Source: Certhia americana
Taxonomy: Eukaryota; Chordata; Aves; Passeriformes; Certhiidae
Length of the DNA stretch: 64,000 nt
Direction of reading: 5' to 3'
NCBI GenBank assembly: GCA_018697195.1
Contig: CM031878.1
Span: forward strand, 3,212,492 to 3,276,491
A program made the position numbers and the translations under genes. Shown in pieces: positions 39,491-51,817 of this stretch; position 1 is the first letter of the stretch; every line of letters begins with the position of its first letter. Under the pieces are notes generated by a model. That model saw only the letters and a program-made list of their open reading frames with translations. It made no database searches and had not been told where the DNA came from.

Positions 39491-39920
39491 AGAATAGAAT
39501 AGATGATTTCAACTGTAAGGAACCCACAGTGGCCAACCAGTCCAGCTGTCTGACCAATTCAGTGCTGACCAAAAGTTAAAGTGTGTAGTTATGGGCAGTG
39601 TATGGGCAAACACCCTTACACATTGGCAGATTTGTCACATTGGTCACTTTTCTGGGCAGCCTGCCCAGTGTCTGATCTCCATCTTGGTGAAGAAATGTCT
39701 CCTGATGTCCAATCTAAATCTCTCCTGTCCAGCTTTAATCTGTTCCCACATGCCATATCACAGGGAGAAGAGCTCAACACCTCCCTCTCTGCTTCCCCCC
39801 CTCAGGAAGCTGCAAGGAACAATGAGATCAACCCTCACTCCCTTTTATCCAATCTAGACAAGCCCAGAGTCCTCAGCCACACACTACAGATAATCCTTCC
39901 AGCCCTTTCATCAGCCCTTC
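39491..39920 (-). mobile_element. CR1 LINE fragment (diverged)
   Basis: Antisense CR1 with the tail-like AGAATAGAATAGATG on the left, then GGGCAGCCTGCCCAGTG, GGTGAAGAAATGTCTCCTGA, TCCAATCTAAATCTCTCCTG, GGGAGAAGAGCTCAACACC and CCTTTCATCAGCC. About 430 bp covering the 3'UTR and part of the ORF2 end, heavily mutated. The open frame at 39581-40051 is fortuitous over this antisense copy. Confidence 0.85.
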
Positions 39921-42794
39921 CTCTTTCTCTTCATTCCAGCCAAAGTGGCAAAGGACAAAATAGCAGAAATTCAGAGCATTGTGATGTTCATAACAAGGTG
40001 GCCAAACCAGACCAGACCATTCTAAGTACAGAACAATTTCAGTTTGGGTAAAAATAAACATCCAGAGAAATGACCCTTCTCAAAATTAAGATGCCTTTTT
40101 AGAAAACATCTACTTGGATAAGTAAATAGTTTGAGGAACCACTCTCATCTTTTTGTGTGCTAGGGATATGTGCATGAACACAGAGGTACGAACTGACACA
40201 CCCCTCACAAAATAACGCTGTCAAAGAGGATAGTGGGATAGCATTAATGCAAAAGCCTCATGTGATTGTGAATGATTTTGAGGAAGCAGTGTGATGCCAG
40301 TGATTGTTCTGGAGCCAATTAAATCATCAGAATTTTGTTATCTTTTATTATTCATCAATTTGAGCATGACTAGGTAGATGGGAGAAACCGACATCGTTAG
40401 AACTGCATAATTCACACTTCATTTCATTTTCCCGTTTATGACTATTCTTATTTCACATAAACAAATAGAAAGTCCAGGGAAAAAAAAAAAAAAAAAATCT
40501 TCATTTTAGTAACTGCAATCTATGTGACTGACTAATCCTGCCAAGGATTTGGGAAGCAACAAGGAACAAGCAGATAGCAAATTATCATGAATTCTTCTGC
40601 TATGTTACTGTGACATATGCAAACAAATAACAGGGTTGTAGATAAAGACGTAATTTCAGTCATGAGCTGGATAAGGTCCTCTTCATGAAACATTAGAAGG
40701 ATTTCTCACAAAAAATTTAAAATTATTATATATGTTATCCACATAAAGTACATTAAAGAAAAAGAAAATAATAATTGCTGCGGAATTAAACACAAATGAC
40801 AAAACGTGGCAAGTCACTAGGTACTACTGATATTGCCAGAGGAACAGGAAAGAAAATGAAATCCCACCTTAAAAATAAAATGTGTTAAGAAAATGTGTAT
40901 TTGTCATTATTGTATTTAGTACCACAGGATGTGTGCGTTGATAAACAAATTGTGATTAATTGGACAGTCTTTGACAGTATTCATCGTAATTGTCTACCTT
41001 TAATTTGAAGTTTCCAAAATTCAGAACTCTGAAAAATCAAATCTCCTTAAGTTCCAGTGGGCTGTCAATTAAATTTGACTGATTATGCTCACCATTATCC
41101 TATAAAAATAATCCACAATTAATTGCTGCACTGTGCAAATTGCAGCAGGACAAGAATAGTTTACAGGCTTAGGGAAATGTATGGTAATGTGCACCCATGC
41201 TCTCCAGACACCTGAATCTCAATTTTAATATTCCCAATGTCCTTCCAATGTCAGACTTAGTGATTTTTATGGGACTCATTATAGTGCATTTCTGCTGCAA
41301 TTGGAAGATTCTTTAGCATGGTTCATGGCCCATACCTGCCAGATGAATTGCTATTGCATATACATGAGGAGAGAAAGAAATTCAGGCTGGCAAAGTCCGT
41401 ATTCCAGATCTGCTTTGGGAATGTTTTCTCCAGGATTCTGAGGGCTCAGGGCAAGAACTTGCTCCGAAGGCCTTCCTCAACTCTGCATGCAAACCTGGCC
41501 ATTAAAACTTCTTTTTTTCAGAATAAAGTTGTGTAACATCTGTAGGAATAGGATATAAGGGAAGATTTAAATGAGATGATCCTGTCATTTTTTTCAGAGA
41601 AATGAATGCTGACATTGAACACAAATAATAATAATAAAAAAAAATAATAAAAAATAAAACCTGGTGAACATTCAACACTCAAGCAGCAGTGACATTCTGC
41701 AATAGTAAGTGTTAGAAAAAGTTCAGCTGGAGATTCTAAGAAATGAGTCAGAGAAGTCACATTTTTCACTAAAAAGTTGGGAGAGGAAAGATGCCTAAAA
41801 GATCAAGGCTAAATTTGTGGTGTTATTTTTTTTCAGATGCTTCTTCATTACTGTGAGTCTAAATTAATATGATATTAAAAAAATCATCAAACATACTTTG
41901 ACTCATTATTGTTTGATAGCACAGCCATTGTCAGGGGCATATTCTACATGACCATATAGATATTACTAAAAGCCAAATTAAAAGAGACGTTTAAAGATAA
42001 TTTCAAAATTGCTAAGCTATGTCACTTGTTATGCTATGTAGCAATAACCATAACCGTAAAGAAATAATCTTTCTTACTTATCTAAAACCATATTTACAGT
42101 CTCTTAAATCCACCTTTAGAGTCAATGAATCTTTATCATGCTTTTTCGCTTTCCTTCTCTTTTTTTTTTTTTTGTTAAGTTGCAACATTTTTCCAAGTCA
42201 GTATTTCACAAAGAAATATCACTTAATACATGGAAGAATTTAACTGTATTTAATGAGGTGCATGATAAATCTCGACACTATTCACTTCAGGCGAACTTGG
42301 AACTATGATGCCTGCTGAAACAGCAGAGCATCTATTCCTTTATGTAAAAAAGGTAAGACATAGGTATGGTCTTCATCTCAAAAGATGAGCTGATTTAATA
42401 AAGAATGTGAGAATGCTCTCTTCAAGGCAGAGGATAACCTGTTTTCAGCGTAATCATGTAGGATGGTGTGGAATTAGAAAAGCTACCTTTTTCCCTTCTC
42501 TGTAAAAAAAAGGACAGAAATAAAAAAAGGAAAGAGAAGTAAACTTCTCATTTTAAATTTACACAATTGTGCGTATTTTCCTTTCAAAACCAGTGTATCT
42601 CATAAGGTTTCAGGGGCATGAGGGACTTAAATGCTGTGAAGAATATTGATGAATATCAGACACTGGTTATGTCAAAGCCATAGCCTCCTGCTCCTCTGGT
42701 AGCTAAGATGCTGAGAGAGATCTTTTGGTAAAACTGCTCCAGGAACGGGCATTTAGGTTACTGTACTATTATTGAGTGTTTTGTAAAAAATGCC
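39921..42794. other. Intergenic, possible conserved block near 41 kb
   Basis: Unique DNA with an AAT-rich microsatellite at 41626-41655. The 41030-41160 part has several TAAT/AATTA cores and a GCTGCA...TGCAGC pair and resembles conserved regulatory DNA in texture only. Confidence 0.5.
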
Positions 42795-43732
42795 TGTTTT
42801 GTGTTTGTATGGTCAGGTTTTGTAGTGGGGGTGCTACAGGAGTAGCTTCTGTAAGAAGCTGCTGGAAGCTTTCCCTATGTCCTATGGTCCCAGTGTCAGC
42901 TGGATCCAGGATGGCCCCTGCACTGGCCAAGGCTGAGCCTCTCAGTGATGGTGGTGACACCTCTGGGAAAGTAGATATGAGAAGGAAAAAAAAAATAGTT
43001 ATTGTACAGATTTAATTGCAGAGAGAGAAGAGAGGTGTGAGAACATGTGAGAGGATCAGCCCTGCAGACACCCATGGCAGTGCAGAAGGAGGGGCAGGAG
43101 CTGCTCCAGGCTCTGGAGCTCAGATTCCCCTGCAGCCCCTGGAGCAGTCCAGGCTGGAGCAGGGGGATGCCCAAAGGGGGCTGTGACCCCATGGGAAGCC
43201 TCTGCTGGAGAAGGATCCTGACAGGACCTGTGGCCTTTAGAGAGAGGAGGGGATGCTGGAGCAGGCTATTCCTGAAAATTTGGCCCTGTGGAGAAGAGAT
43301 ACACATTGGTGCAGCTTGTGAGTTACTGCTGCCCATAGGATGGACTCACACTGGAGAAGTTCATGGAGAATTCCCCCACAGTGGAGCAGGGGAAGGACTC
43401 TGACTGACCCTTCCTCCTAAGCAGCAGCAGGAACATGTCATGCACTGACCATAGTCCCCATTCCTTGACTCATTGTACTGCTGTGGGAGGAGGGGGAGGT
43501 GGTTTTAAGATTTATTTACTTCTCATTATCCTGTTCTTTTTTTTTTTAATAAACGTTGAGTTCACATCCCCAAGCTGAGTCAGTTTTGCTCATCACAGTA
43601 ATCAATTTTTAAATCTCTCTCTGTCCTATCTCAACTCATGGATCTTTTCTTATACTTTCTTTCCTATGCCCAGTTGAGGAGTGAGAGAGTGGCTTTGGTG
43701 GATGCTTAACACCCAGACAGGGTCAACCGACT
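42795..43732 (+). mobile_element. ERVL-type solo LTR
   Basis: The order of blocks matches a widespread avian ERVL LTR as I remember it: GGGGGTGCTACAGGAGTAGC, AAGCTGCTGGAAGCTTTCCC, GGCCAAGGCTGAGCC, GATCAGCCCTGCAGACACC, CCCATGGGAAGCCTCTGC, then a T tract with AATAAA at 43548-43553, CATCCCCAAGCTGAGTC, TGAGGAGTGAGAGAGTGGC and GACAGGGTCAACC. About 940 bp. The expected CA terminus is eroded near 43732 and no target duplication is recognisable, so it is old. No internal viral genes are present. Confidence 0.82.
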
Positions 43733-45047
43733 TAAATGTTCTACTAAAACCTTAAGCAATATAATTAGAAGCTGTTGTTCGAGGAAAAAGAAATATCTCA
43801 ATGTGTTTTTGAGGAACTTTCAGAAAAAAAAAAGGAAGGCATGTTGGAATGCAGAAAAAGAAGGCCTTTCCAGGTATGGTGATAGAGAGGGGCAGTTAAT
43901 TCTAATAGTATTATCAGGTGCAAGTTCTAAAGTTATTGAAATTGAATGAAAAGTGTTTCTTTTCATTCACACTTGAGGACCTGAAAGATCTATCCACAGG
44001 AAAAAAAAAACCCCTTTGGATTCATGTGAAGTACACCCAAAACTCTAATTAAATCCACATGGGAGCAAGGGATACTACAGAAAATAGTCAAACTAAGAGC
44101 TAGAATTTGATTTTCAAAATTAAATTGTTTATCCTTCTTGTCCCAAAGATTGGAGGATAAATATGGAAAATAGAAACATAACACAGACGCAATATTTATA
44201 AAACAAAGCTATTACAGGGGCTGCCCTAAGATGGTTCTCAGCTAATAAAGGATTCCTGAAATCAACTTAAGGTCTTTGAAGAGCTGTGTCTTTCATCTGG
44301 TGTGTATCAGGGGCTTGGTTGGTTTCTACTTTGCAAGAGTTCTTTACTGTTTTAAGTTAATAGAAAGAACATCATTAATTTGATCTCTCTGTTGGCCTCT
44401 ATCTAACATGGCATTTGTGTGCTCCTTCCTATTAAAGATCCATTATTGTCTCAGTCTTTTGTTTTTGTTATATTGTCAAACTCCATCTACAGCAAACAGT
44501 CACAGCAAAACTAAGGAGAATAGATTCTGTAGTCTACCACACTCCATGTGCTCATGCCTTGCAGGTACATCACTATCCAGAGGCTGCAAAAAGTAGCAAA
44601 AAACTGTCTTATAGCCACATACAGAGTTCTGTTGCTCTGCAAACTTGAGTTTAACGCAGATTCTGATTCTCAGGCCTTTTTGTGGCAGAACTCTGAACCT
44701 GATCTTATGGAAGAAAAAAGTATCTTGGACTTGAGAGCTCACCAGATGTGCCTATCATTCAATTTTTTTTGATGGTTTTTCAAAAAAAAAAAGAGAAAAA
44801 AAAAAAAAAAAAAAATTAAAAATTGTTAATTGTTTTCAATTTTTTTTTTCTCCCCTAACAGACAGCAAATTAATGTTAAATAATATCATTCTCACTTCCT
44901 GGAGCCCTAGAACATTGTAGCCACTAGGAAATAGTGAAACTTTGCATCAGTGGAATGTGAGTTTAGAAATATTGTTTCAGGACATCATTTTAAGTCCTAA
45001 AATATGCTGTTTAAGTTATATTGTCTGTACATATGTTATAGTATATG

Positions 45048-45050
<3 letters not shown>

Positions 45051-45109
<59 letters not shown>
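45051..45109. repeat. (TA)n dinucleotide microsatellite
   Basis: About 29 TA units interrupted by a single C at 45079. It can extrude as a hairpin and often varies in length. Confidence 0.95.
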
Positions 45110-45114
<5 letters not shown>

Positions 45115-45340
45115 TTGATTCCAGATTTAATAATCATTAGAAGTAAAAATCTTAGCAGAGATTTATGGACATAACAGAGCGAAATTTGGAAAGTGGTAGT
45201 ATTTGTCAGTATTTTAATTGCAGTTGGCATGATCAAGATAATATATATTTATTTTGTACGTAGAAATATGATTCTTAATCCCAACACTCTGAGCTTAAAA
45301 GAATTTTTAAAATTCTTTTTTTTTTTTTAGAACAATGAAA

Positions 45341-45740
45341 NNNNNNNNNNNNNNNNNNNNNNNNNNNNNNNNNNNNNNNNNNNNNNNNNNNNNNNNNNNN
45401 NNNNNNNNNNNNNNNNNNNNNNNNNNNNNNNNNNNNNNNNNNNNNNNNNNNNNNNNNNNNNNNNNNNNNNNNNNNNNNNNNNNNNNNNNNNNNNNNNNNN
45501 NNNNNNNNNNNNNNNNNNNNNNNNNNNNNNNNNNNNNNNNNNNNNNNNNNNNNNNNNNNNNNNNNNNNNNNNNNNNNNNNNNNNNNNNNNNNNNNNNNNN
45601 NNNNNNNNNNNNNNNNNNNNNNNNNNNNNNNNNNNNNNNNNNNNNNNNNNNNNNNNNNNNNNNNNNNNNNNNNNNNNNNNNNNNNNNNNNNNNNNNNNNN
45701 NNNNNNNNNNNNNNNNNNNNNNNNNNNNNNNNNNNNNNNN
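45341..45740. other. Assembly gap (400 N)
   Basis: 400 N between a T-rich stretch (45314-45329) and unique sequence. The flanks do not show what is missing. Confidence 0.98.
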
Positions 45741-47840
45741 AGCCTACAGTGATAGATTTTTTCAATCATGGTTAACTAACAACATTATAAAATTACTGCA
45801 CTGCTTTGCTTTTCATGCTGTACAGAGGTTAGATTAGCACTTTTCCTAACACATAAGCTTATTGATCTTACAATATTTTGTAAGAATAGCATCTTTAAAC
45901 TGATTAACAGACTAACTAGTGACAGACTGCAGTGTCTGGTGTCTTTGGTAGAAGCAGATCTTGAATCAATGGCAGTGGGAGTGACAAGTGGGATATTTGT
46001 AATCTTTTACAGCACAGCCCTGTAGGAACTTTCCAAATAAATGCACTTGCATACTTGTCTAGCTCATAATCCACTTGGCAGTGTTTAAATGAGAGAGTTT
46101 ATTTCAGATTTGTAAAACACAGTGATATCTTTCATACAGGTTTCCCAGTGGTTCCATTGCTGTTTTTACAATGAACGTTGATAATTTAAACAGATTGAAA
46201 GCTGTCAAAATAAGTAATTTGATCAGAAATCAAACACAGATATGCACACAATGGCAGCAGAAACTTTTATTCAAGATGTGAATGCACTACTGTTCTGACA
46301 AGAACAGTATATATATTAATTTTTTTCTTGTTTCTTGTAAAGCATTGTTCAGCCCATTATGTAGATGTGTCCAAGTCTCTGTTACTCCAAAAGTTGCTAA
46401 GTGTTCCTCTGCTCAATATGGGAAACAATGTGTCCAGTGGGGTACTTAGCCAGCCAAACCCCTGAATTTTCTAGAAAAACCATTTCACTAATGATTTTAA
46501 AGGAACAATCTTTGTTTTTCTGACATTGTTGGCATAATTTTTTCACTTAGTTTTGATTATTTTTAATCACAACAGATTTAAGAACTAAAGTACTCCCTTC
46601 TGTTCAACCAACAGAATAACAATAAACAACTAGATTTCTAGGGGGAAAAAAAATCAGAATGGAAAATAGTCCATGACTCTAGAAAATTTTAAGTCAGAGA
46701 AATTCAAATTTATTCTGTTTGGTGTTTCTCTGGTGAAGCTAGAGCTAATCTTACATTTACTCAGTATGCACAGTGAAGTGGAATGCATATGAATGACTAA
46801 TCACAGATGAAATTCAAGAGCCAATCTACTCCTTTTCTTTTTCTCTTTTTTTTTTTTTCCCTTCCTTAATACACTATTTTACATGGTTCAGAGTGAAAAT
46901 CTGCATGCTTAAAGTGAAGTTCAGGAAGTGATTTTCAAGTAGAAGGACTTTGGGGATGCAAGCATTATCATCATCTATAAACTTTTTTCAAGGTAACAAT
47001 TGAAATGCAAGACTGTTTTTGTGTTTGTTTTGTTTTTTTTTTTTTTTTTTAACAGTCCAAATTGAAACTGAAAGAATCACCTTTTTTTTTTTTTTTCTAG
47101 TAACCAATATTTCATGGATGATTGAAAAGTAACAGCTTGACAGAATATTAACAGTTAGAAATTCTGACAATCCCAATAGATTGTGATTGTCCCTTAAGGC
47201 ATTCAAATATAGATCAGAAAATAAAAGAAAAAAGAAGTGTCTCTTATTGTTGATTGCCTGTGTTTATTGTGACTCTATCTGGCTTGACATGCAGTGGTAG
47301 TAGGTGCAAATCCATATTGTATAAAATCTTGAAGCACTAATGTAGACAGATTTGGGACCCAAGACAAGTAGGGGAGGATCTTTGGGAACACAAGAAGCAT
47401 AAAAGGTAAATAAATGACCTGTGGAGGAGAATTCATAGAGTAACTTTTCTGGCAAAAAATAGGAAATCTGAAAGAAAAAGAAGAGACAGGAATGCTGAGA
47501 AGAACATTCTCCATACTTACAAGGTTTGTTTGATTCACTAGTCAGATACTTAAATATGTGCTTGGTATGCTCTCTATGCCTTTTCATAATAGCTGCAGTA
47601 AATAGGATGAAAAGTGATAATCTTATTGTGTAAAAAAATCTGGGTTTCAGAGATGTTTCTAATGGGATAGTGAGGCAATTTATTTCAGAAACAGTAATTT
47701 CTCACTCTGGAAGATTTAAATGTAAGGCTGAGTAAATATTGTTTAATTTACAATTTACTTGCATGGATTTGTGTTGAGGAACAGGGAAAAAGATGACTTC
47801 TTCAAAGCTCTTCTAATGATATTCATATGTATATATTATA

Positions 47841-47920
47841 TTATATTATATTATATTGCATTATATTATATTATATTGCATTATATTATATTATATTGCA
47901 TTATATTTTATTATATTTCT
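47841..47920. repeat. 20-bp minisatellite built from TTATA units
   Basis: Three identical tandem copies of a 20-bp unit (TTATATTATATTATATTGCA) at 47841-47900 are followed by a decayed fourth. Each unit contains three pentamer-like TTATA steps and a GCA marker, so a pentanucleotide array was amplified at a higher order. Confidence 0.9.
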
Positions 47921-50900
47921 TATTATTCATGCTTATGATTTTCCTTCTTAACAAAAGAACTAGAAGGTGTATCAATTTAAACTAAATCTACATTCATTCT
48001 CACAGGAAACATGTTCATACGGACCAAGGCTTTAAGACCTCTAAGATTCTCACATTCTGAATATCAGTCTTGCATTTGAAAGTGTAGAAGCCTTATCTGT
48101 GGGTGTAATTAAAATTCAACAGAAATCCATAAATGGCCCAGAATCATTAGTATTTCTAGACAGTTAGGATCATAAATCATTTGTGAAACTTTATTGGAAA
48201 CCCACAGAAAATAGCTTTTCCCTTTGAAATAGTCTAAGACATGACCTTCAATGTTTCTATTCTGTATGGAGTTAGAGTAATCATTTGTAGGAATTTTAAA
48301 GTTAATATTGTATGAGTGCCCTCAAGAATGTGACAAACTGCCACTACTTCTCAAACCTTTGTAAAACAGGCACAGTATTAGTTGTGTGGTTCGACCTGGG
48401 ATAAGAAAAGTGGAGGTGTGTTTTGTGACAAAAAATTCTTTTTGACAGGGCCAAAACCAAAATGCTGCTTTTCTCTCTGGACTCTGAAGTAGTTTCATAT
48501 TTTCTGTTAATAGTCAGTCTTGTATCTTTCCTCCTATAATTTGCTTTTTCTTCATGACACTCAGATAAGGCTTAGATTAAAATGCATTTCAAAAGGAGTA
48601 GGGCTGAAAAGTGTCAAGTGACAAGGGGGAACAGCAACAAGAACTTCAGAACAAAAGGCATCTATTTAACAGCTGAGGAGGCAGCTTCAAGGTGTGAGGT
48701 TGTCAAGTGTCCAATCAGCTACACTATGTGTGACACAATGAAACATCCCACAGATGAGTAATTTGCAGAATAGGAAAGGGATGGGGATTATTGAAGGAAG
48801 TCAGGGTGCCTGTGGCAGGTGAGTGATTGAACCACTGGGTATTTCTAGTAGGAATCTGAATTCCAAAAACACAGAGATGCTTCTGTAGTCTTCTGGAAGT
48901 CCCTTAGCAACATGATTCAGAGGTGTTCAGCATATTTGAGACTGAATATATTAAACAAGATAATGTAAAATTTAAGTTTAGAATTTTTTTTTTTTTTTTT
49001 TAGGTCCCTTAGCAATTACTTTATTATGCTAGCTTTTGTCAGAATTGATCAAGTTAAGCTGGTGTGCCAAATGTGTTTTGTGTGGTTCTTTTTTTTTCGT
49101 CAGGAGCAGGGTGAATCAGTTCTCCAGTGCTGTGCAGTGAGTTCTGCATTAGAACTCTTTCCTGTCATAGCAGCACTTCAGCAATTCAGCAAGTTGGCCT
49201 TATATGCCTTTTCTGAAGGATGCTTTATTACATTTCCTCCCTCTGCTGTATCTAACATGCAAACATGAGGGACAAAAGATTGGTCAGTGTTTCCATAATG
49301 GCATGGACCTCCGTGGGCTCATGCATATTCACTATTATTAGATGGTTCATATGCCTTTAACCCATCACTTAATGGAGCACAAATCAGTCAAGATTTGCAT
49401 TTTGCTTGCTATTCAAGTTTTTAAACTCATGAGCTCCCCACCTAATGACAAGAATATTTATCCAGGTTAATTGATAAAATCTCCTCAACATAAAGTGCTC
49501 GGGGAAACAATTTCAGAACACTTACATGTTGTATTAACATCTCATTATTTTATTCAACAACCCCAGAGCAAGTGGGGATGTAGGATTAATGATATGTGCT
49601 TCCTAATGGCATTCTCTCTAGAAAAAAGCTCAACTCTTCTAAGATATCTGTATGGTTTTTTTTCTAGTTATCTAGTTAGCCTTAACTAACAAAATATGAA
49701 TTCAAACAAAGAAGTTGTTAGGGTTTGAATAACAAGTGGTTTAATTGCTTGCTGTATTTTACAGTGAGTTTTAATAGAAAATTTAAAAAAAAAAAAAAAA
49801 AAAAGGAAAAATCAGCAGAATTGCCATAAAGAAGTCATAAGCAACATGCAAACAGGAACAGAACTAAGTACCTTAAATAAATGATTCACTACAAGCTAGT
49901 ACTCCAAGCTTTTTCCCCACCTTTGCAGTTGCACTTTTTTTTGCTTCAGGACAGATTTTAATGAATTTACATCATGATAAATGTGACTTTAAAGCAGTGA
50001 AGCAGAGATAAAATAGATGGTTGGAATTTGCTGTGGAATGTCACACACTGTAAAAGCTCCAGTATCTCAGGTAAAATAGTTGTATTTAGTGCAGCTTATT
50101 CGTATTATCTGTGAAATATTTATGTAGCTGATTTTTTTCCCCTATATTAATAAGTGTTTCAGGCCAGGTAATTTCAAATCATCTCATTATTAATTTTTAT
50201 TGGCAGCAGACTGAAAGTAAACCCTTGTACTTTACTGCTCTTGTGGGAGATGGAAGACTAATTGATGTTATTGTAAATGGAAGTAGAGCTAAATACTTCT
50301 CCTCCACTACTGAATTGAATGAAATTAGGGCAGAGGAGGCTGTTTGTCAATAGCAAGTTATGATGAAAAAAAAATTAGAACAAGTCCTGTGTTATAAATA
50401 AGAATGCAGCATCACCTTTTCAAGCTAAGGACAAATCTCTGGAATTTAGGAGGATATGTCTGTCCAATAGGTTTATTTATATAACGCAATAATAATAATA
50501 AACTGCTAAAGGTAAACAAACATAATGTGCCTTTAAAGCAAGAATTTTAAGTGTTTAATTCCCATCAACAACTACTTAATTTTGCTCTTTCAGACAAAAA
50601 AGCACTGTCAATTTTTTTCTTGTTTTTCTTAAAAGATGAGGAAGCGGCTTTCTATTTGGTTGTCTTACTCATCTTCTTGCTCTAACATAATTCCCTTTTG
50701 TAGCCTCTTCCATTTTACAAATTCCTTCCCCATGTTCCAGCTCCAAACAAAAGAAAAAATGGGCTTGCCACTTTTCTGTGACAAACAGAACAGCTGGAAA
50801 AAAAATAAAAATCTGACTCATTCTTGTCTATCATGTATATATTTTTTTCACTAATATTTTTATATATAAATATATTTTGCTTAGGTTGTCTTTTCTGTCA

Positions 50901-51773
50901 TGCCCACAGTCACTCAGTTTCCTGACATTTTAGTGTCATCCAAATGTTGCAGCCAGGTATGGGAACAAAAGCTCCTCTGGAGAAGGTTGCTGTGTTGATG
51001 GGAGATTACCAGAAAAACCCAGCTGTTCTAAGCAGTGGTTCTAATATCATTATTAGTTTTATCTACAGTAACAATAATGAGCACACAGGAATGGTTTTAA
51101 TGAAAATTAAATTCTAATCGCAACAGGGATTAACTGACCTACCTGCCTGTTCCTGATGAAATTCAATATTTAGATACCATATTACTTTATGCAGCATTTC
51201 CTGTTTACGTCCTACTTTATGCTCTGTTGAACAAACCCTCTGAGTTCTGAGGCTTCCATCCAGACATAAATACGGGCACCCTACTCCGGCACTACAGAGC
51301 AGCTTGCAGCAGGGTTGGCTCAGAAGTCCCTCAGGACAGTGGCAGATCCTGGCCCTGGAGGACTTCTCAGAACACAGTGCCTCCCTCTGCCCTCTTTTGC
51401 TGCCTGGCTGTAAGCAGACCATCATACTTGGATTACCCTGTTTTTCCAGAATCTGTTCATGTGAGTACTCCTTAAGGAAGAGATGGTGATTTTAATAGTC
51501 CACGATGGAGTTAATATCACTCTGTATTTAAATTATTTCTCATTACAAGATCAATTATACTGCCCACAATTTCAAGCATCAAAATTTTTCCTTGTAACTT
51601 TTATAAATTTTTTGGGGGTCTGGGTTTTTTTGTTTAAACTGGGCTATTTTCTGTTCCATCCACTGTCTCCTAAATTTTTTATTAAGTGGTGTTTTATTCA
51701 CTTTCTCCATTCTAATTATTATCATCATATCTATGTATCTGTTCTTTTTTAGTAATGCATTTTCTTAGCCCAT

Positions 51774-51817
51774 TTAAGCTACCTTTCTAATCTATAGAAT
51801 TTAGAAAGGTAACTTAA
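51774..51817. repeat. Hairpin, 17-bp arms, 10-nt loop
   Basis: Left arm TTAAGCTACCTTTCTAA (51774-51790) pairs with right arm TTAGAAAGGTAACTTAA (51801-51817) with one mismatch, around TCTATAGAAT. It lies about 1.3 kb upstream of RIT2 exon 1. No transposon termini are visible; it is too short for a typical pre-miRNA. Confidence 0.85.

Noticed and set aside
42896..43403. Opposed 118- and 146-codon frames
   Set aside because: Both lie inside the ERVL-type LTR, which is non-coding.
45275..45775. Open frames of 146-164 codons on both strands
   Set aside because: They consist almost entirely of undetermined residues across the 400-N gap.
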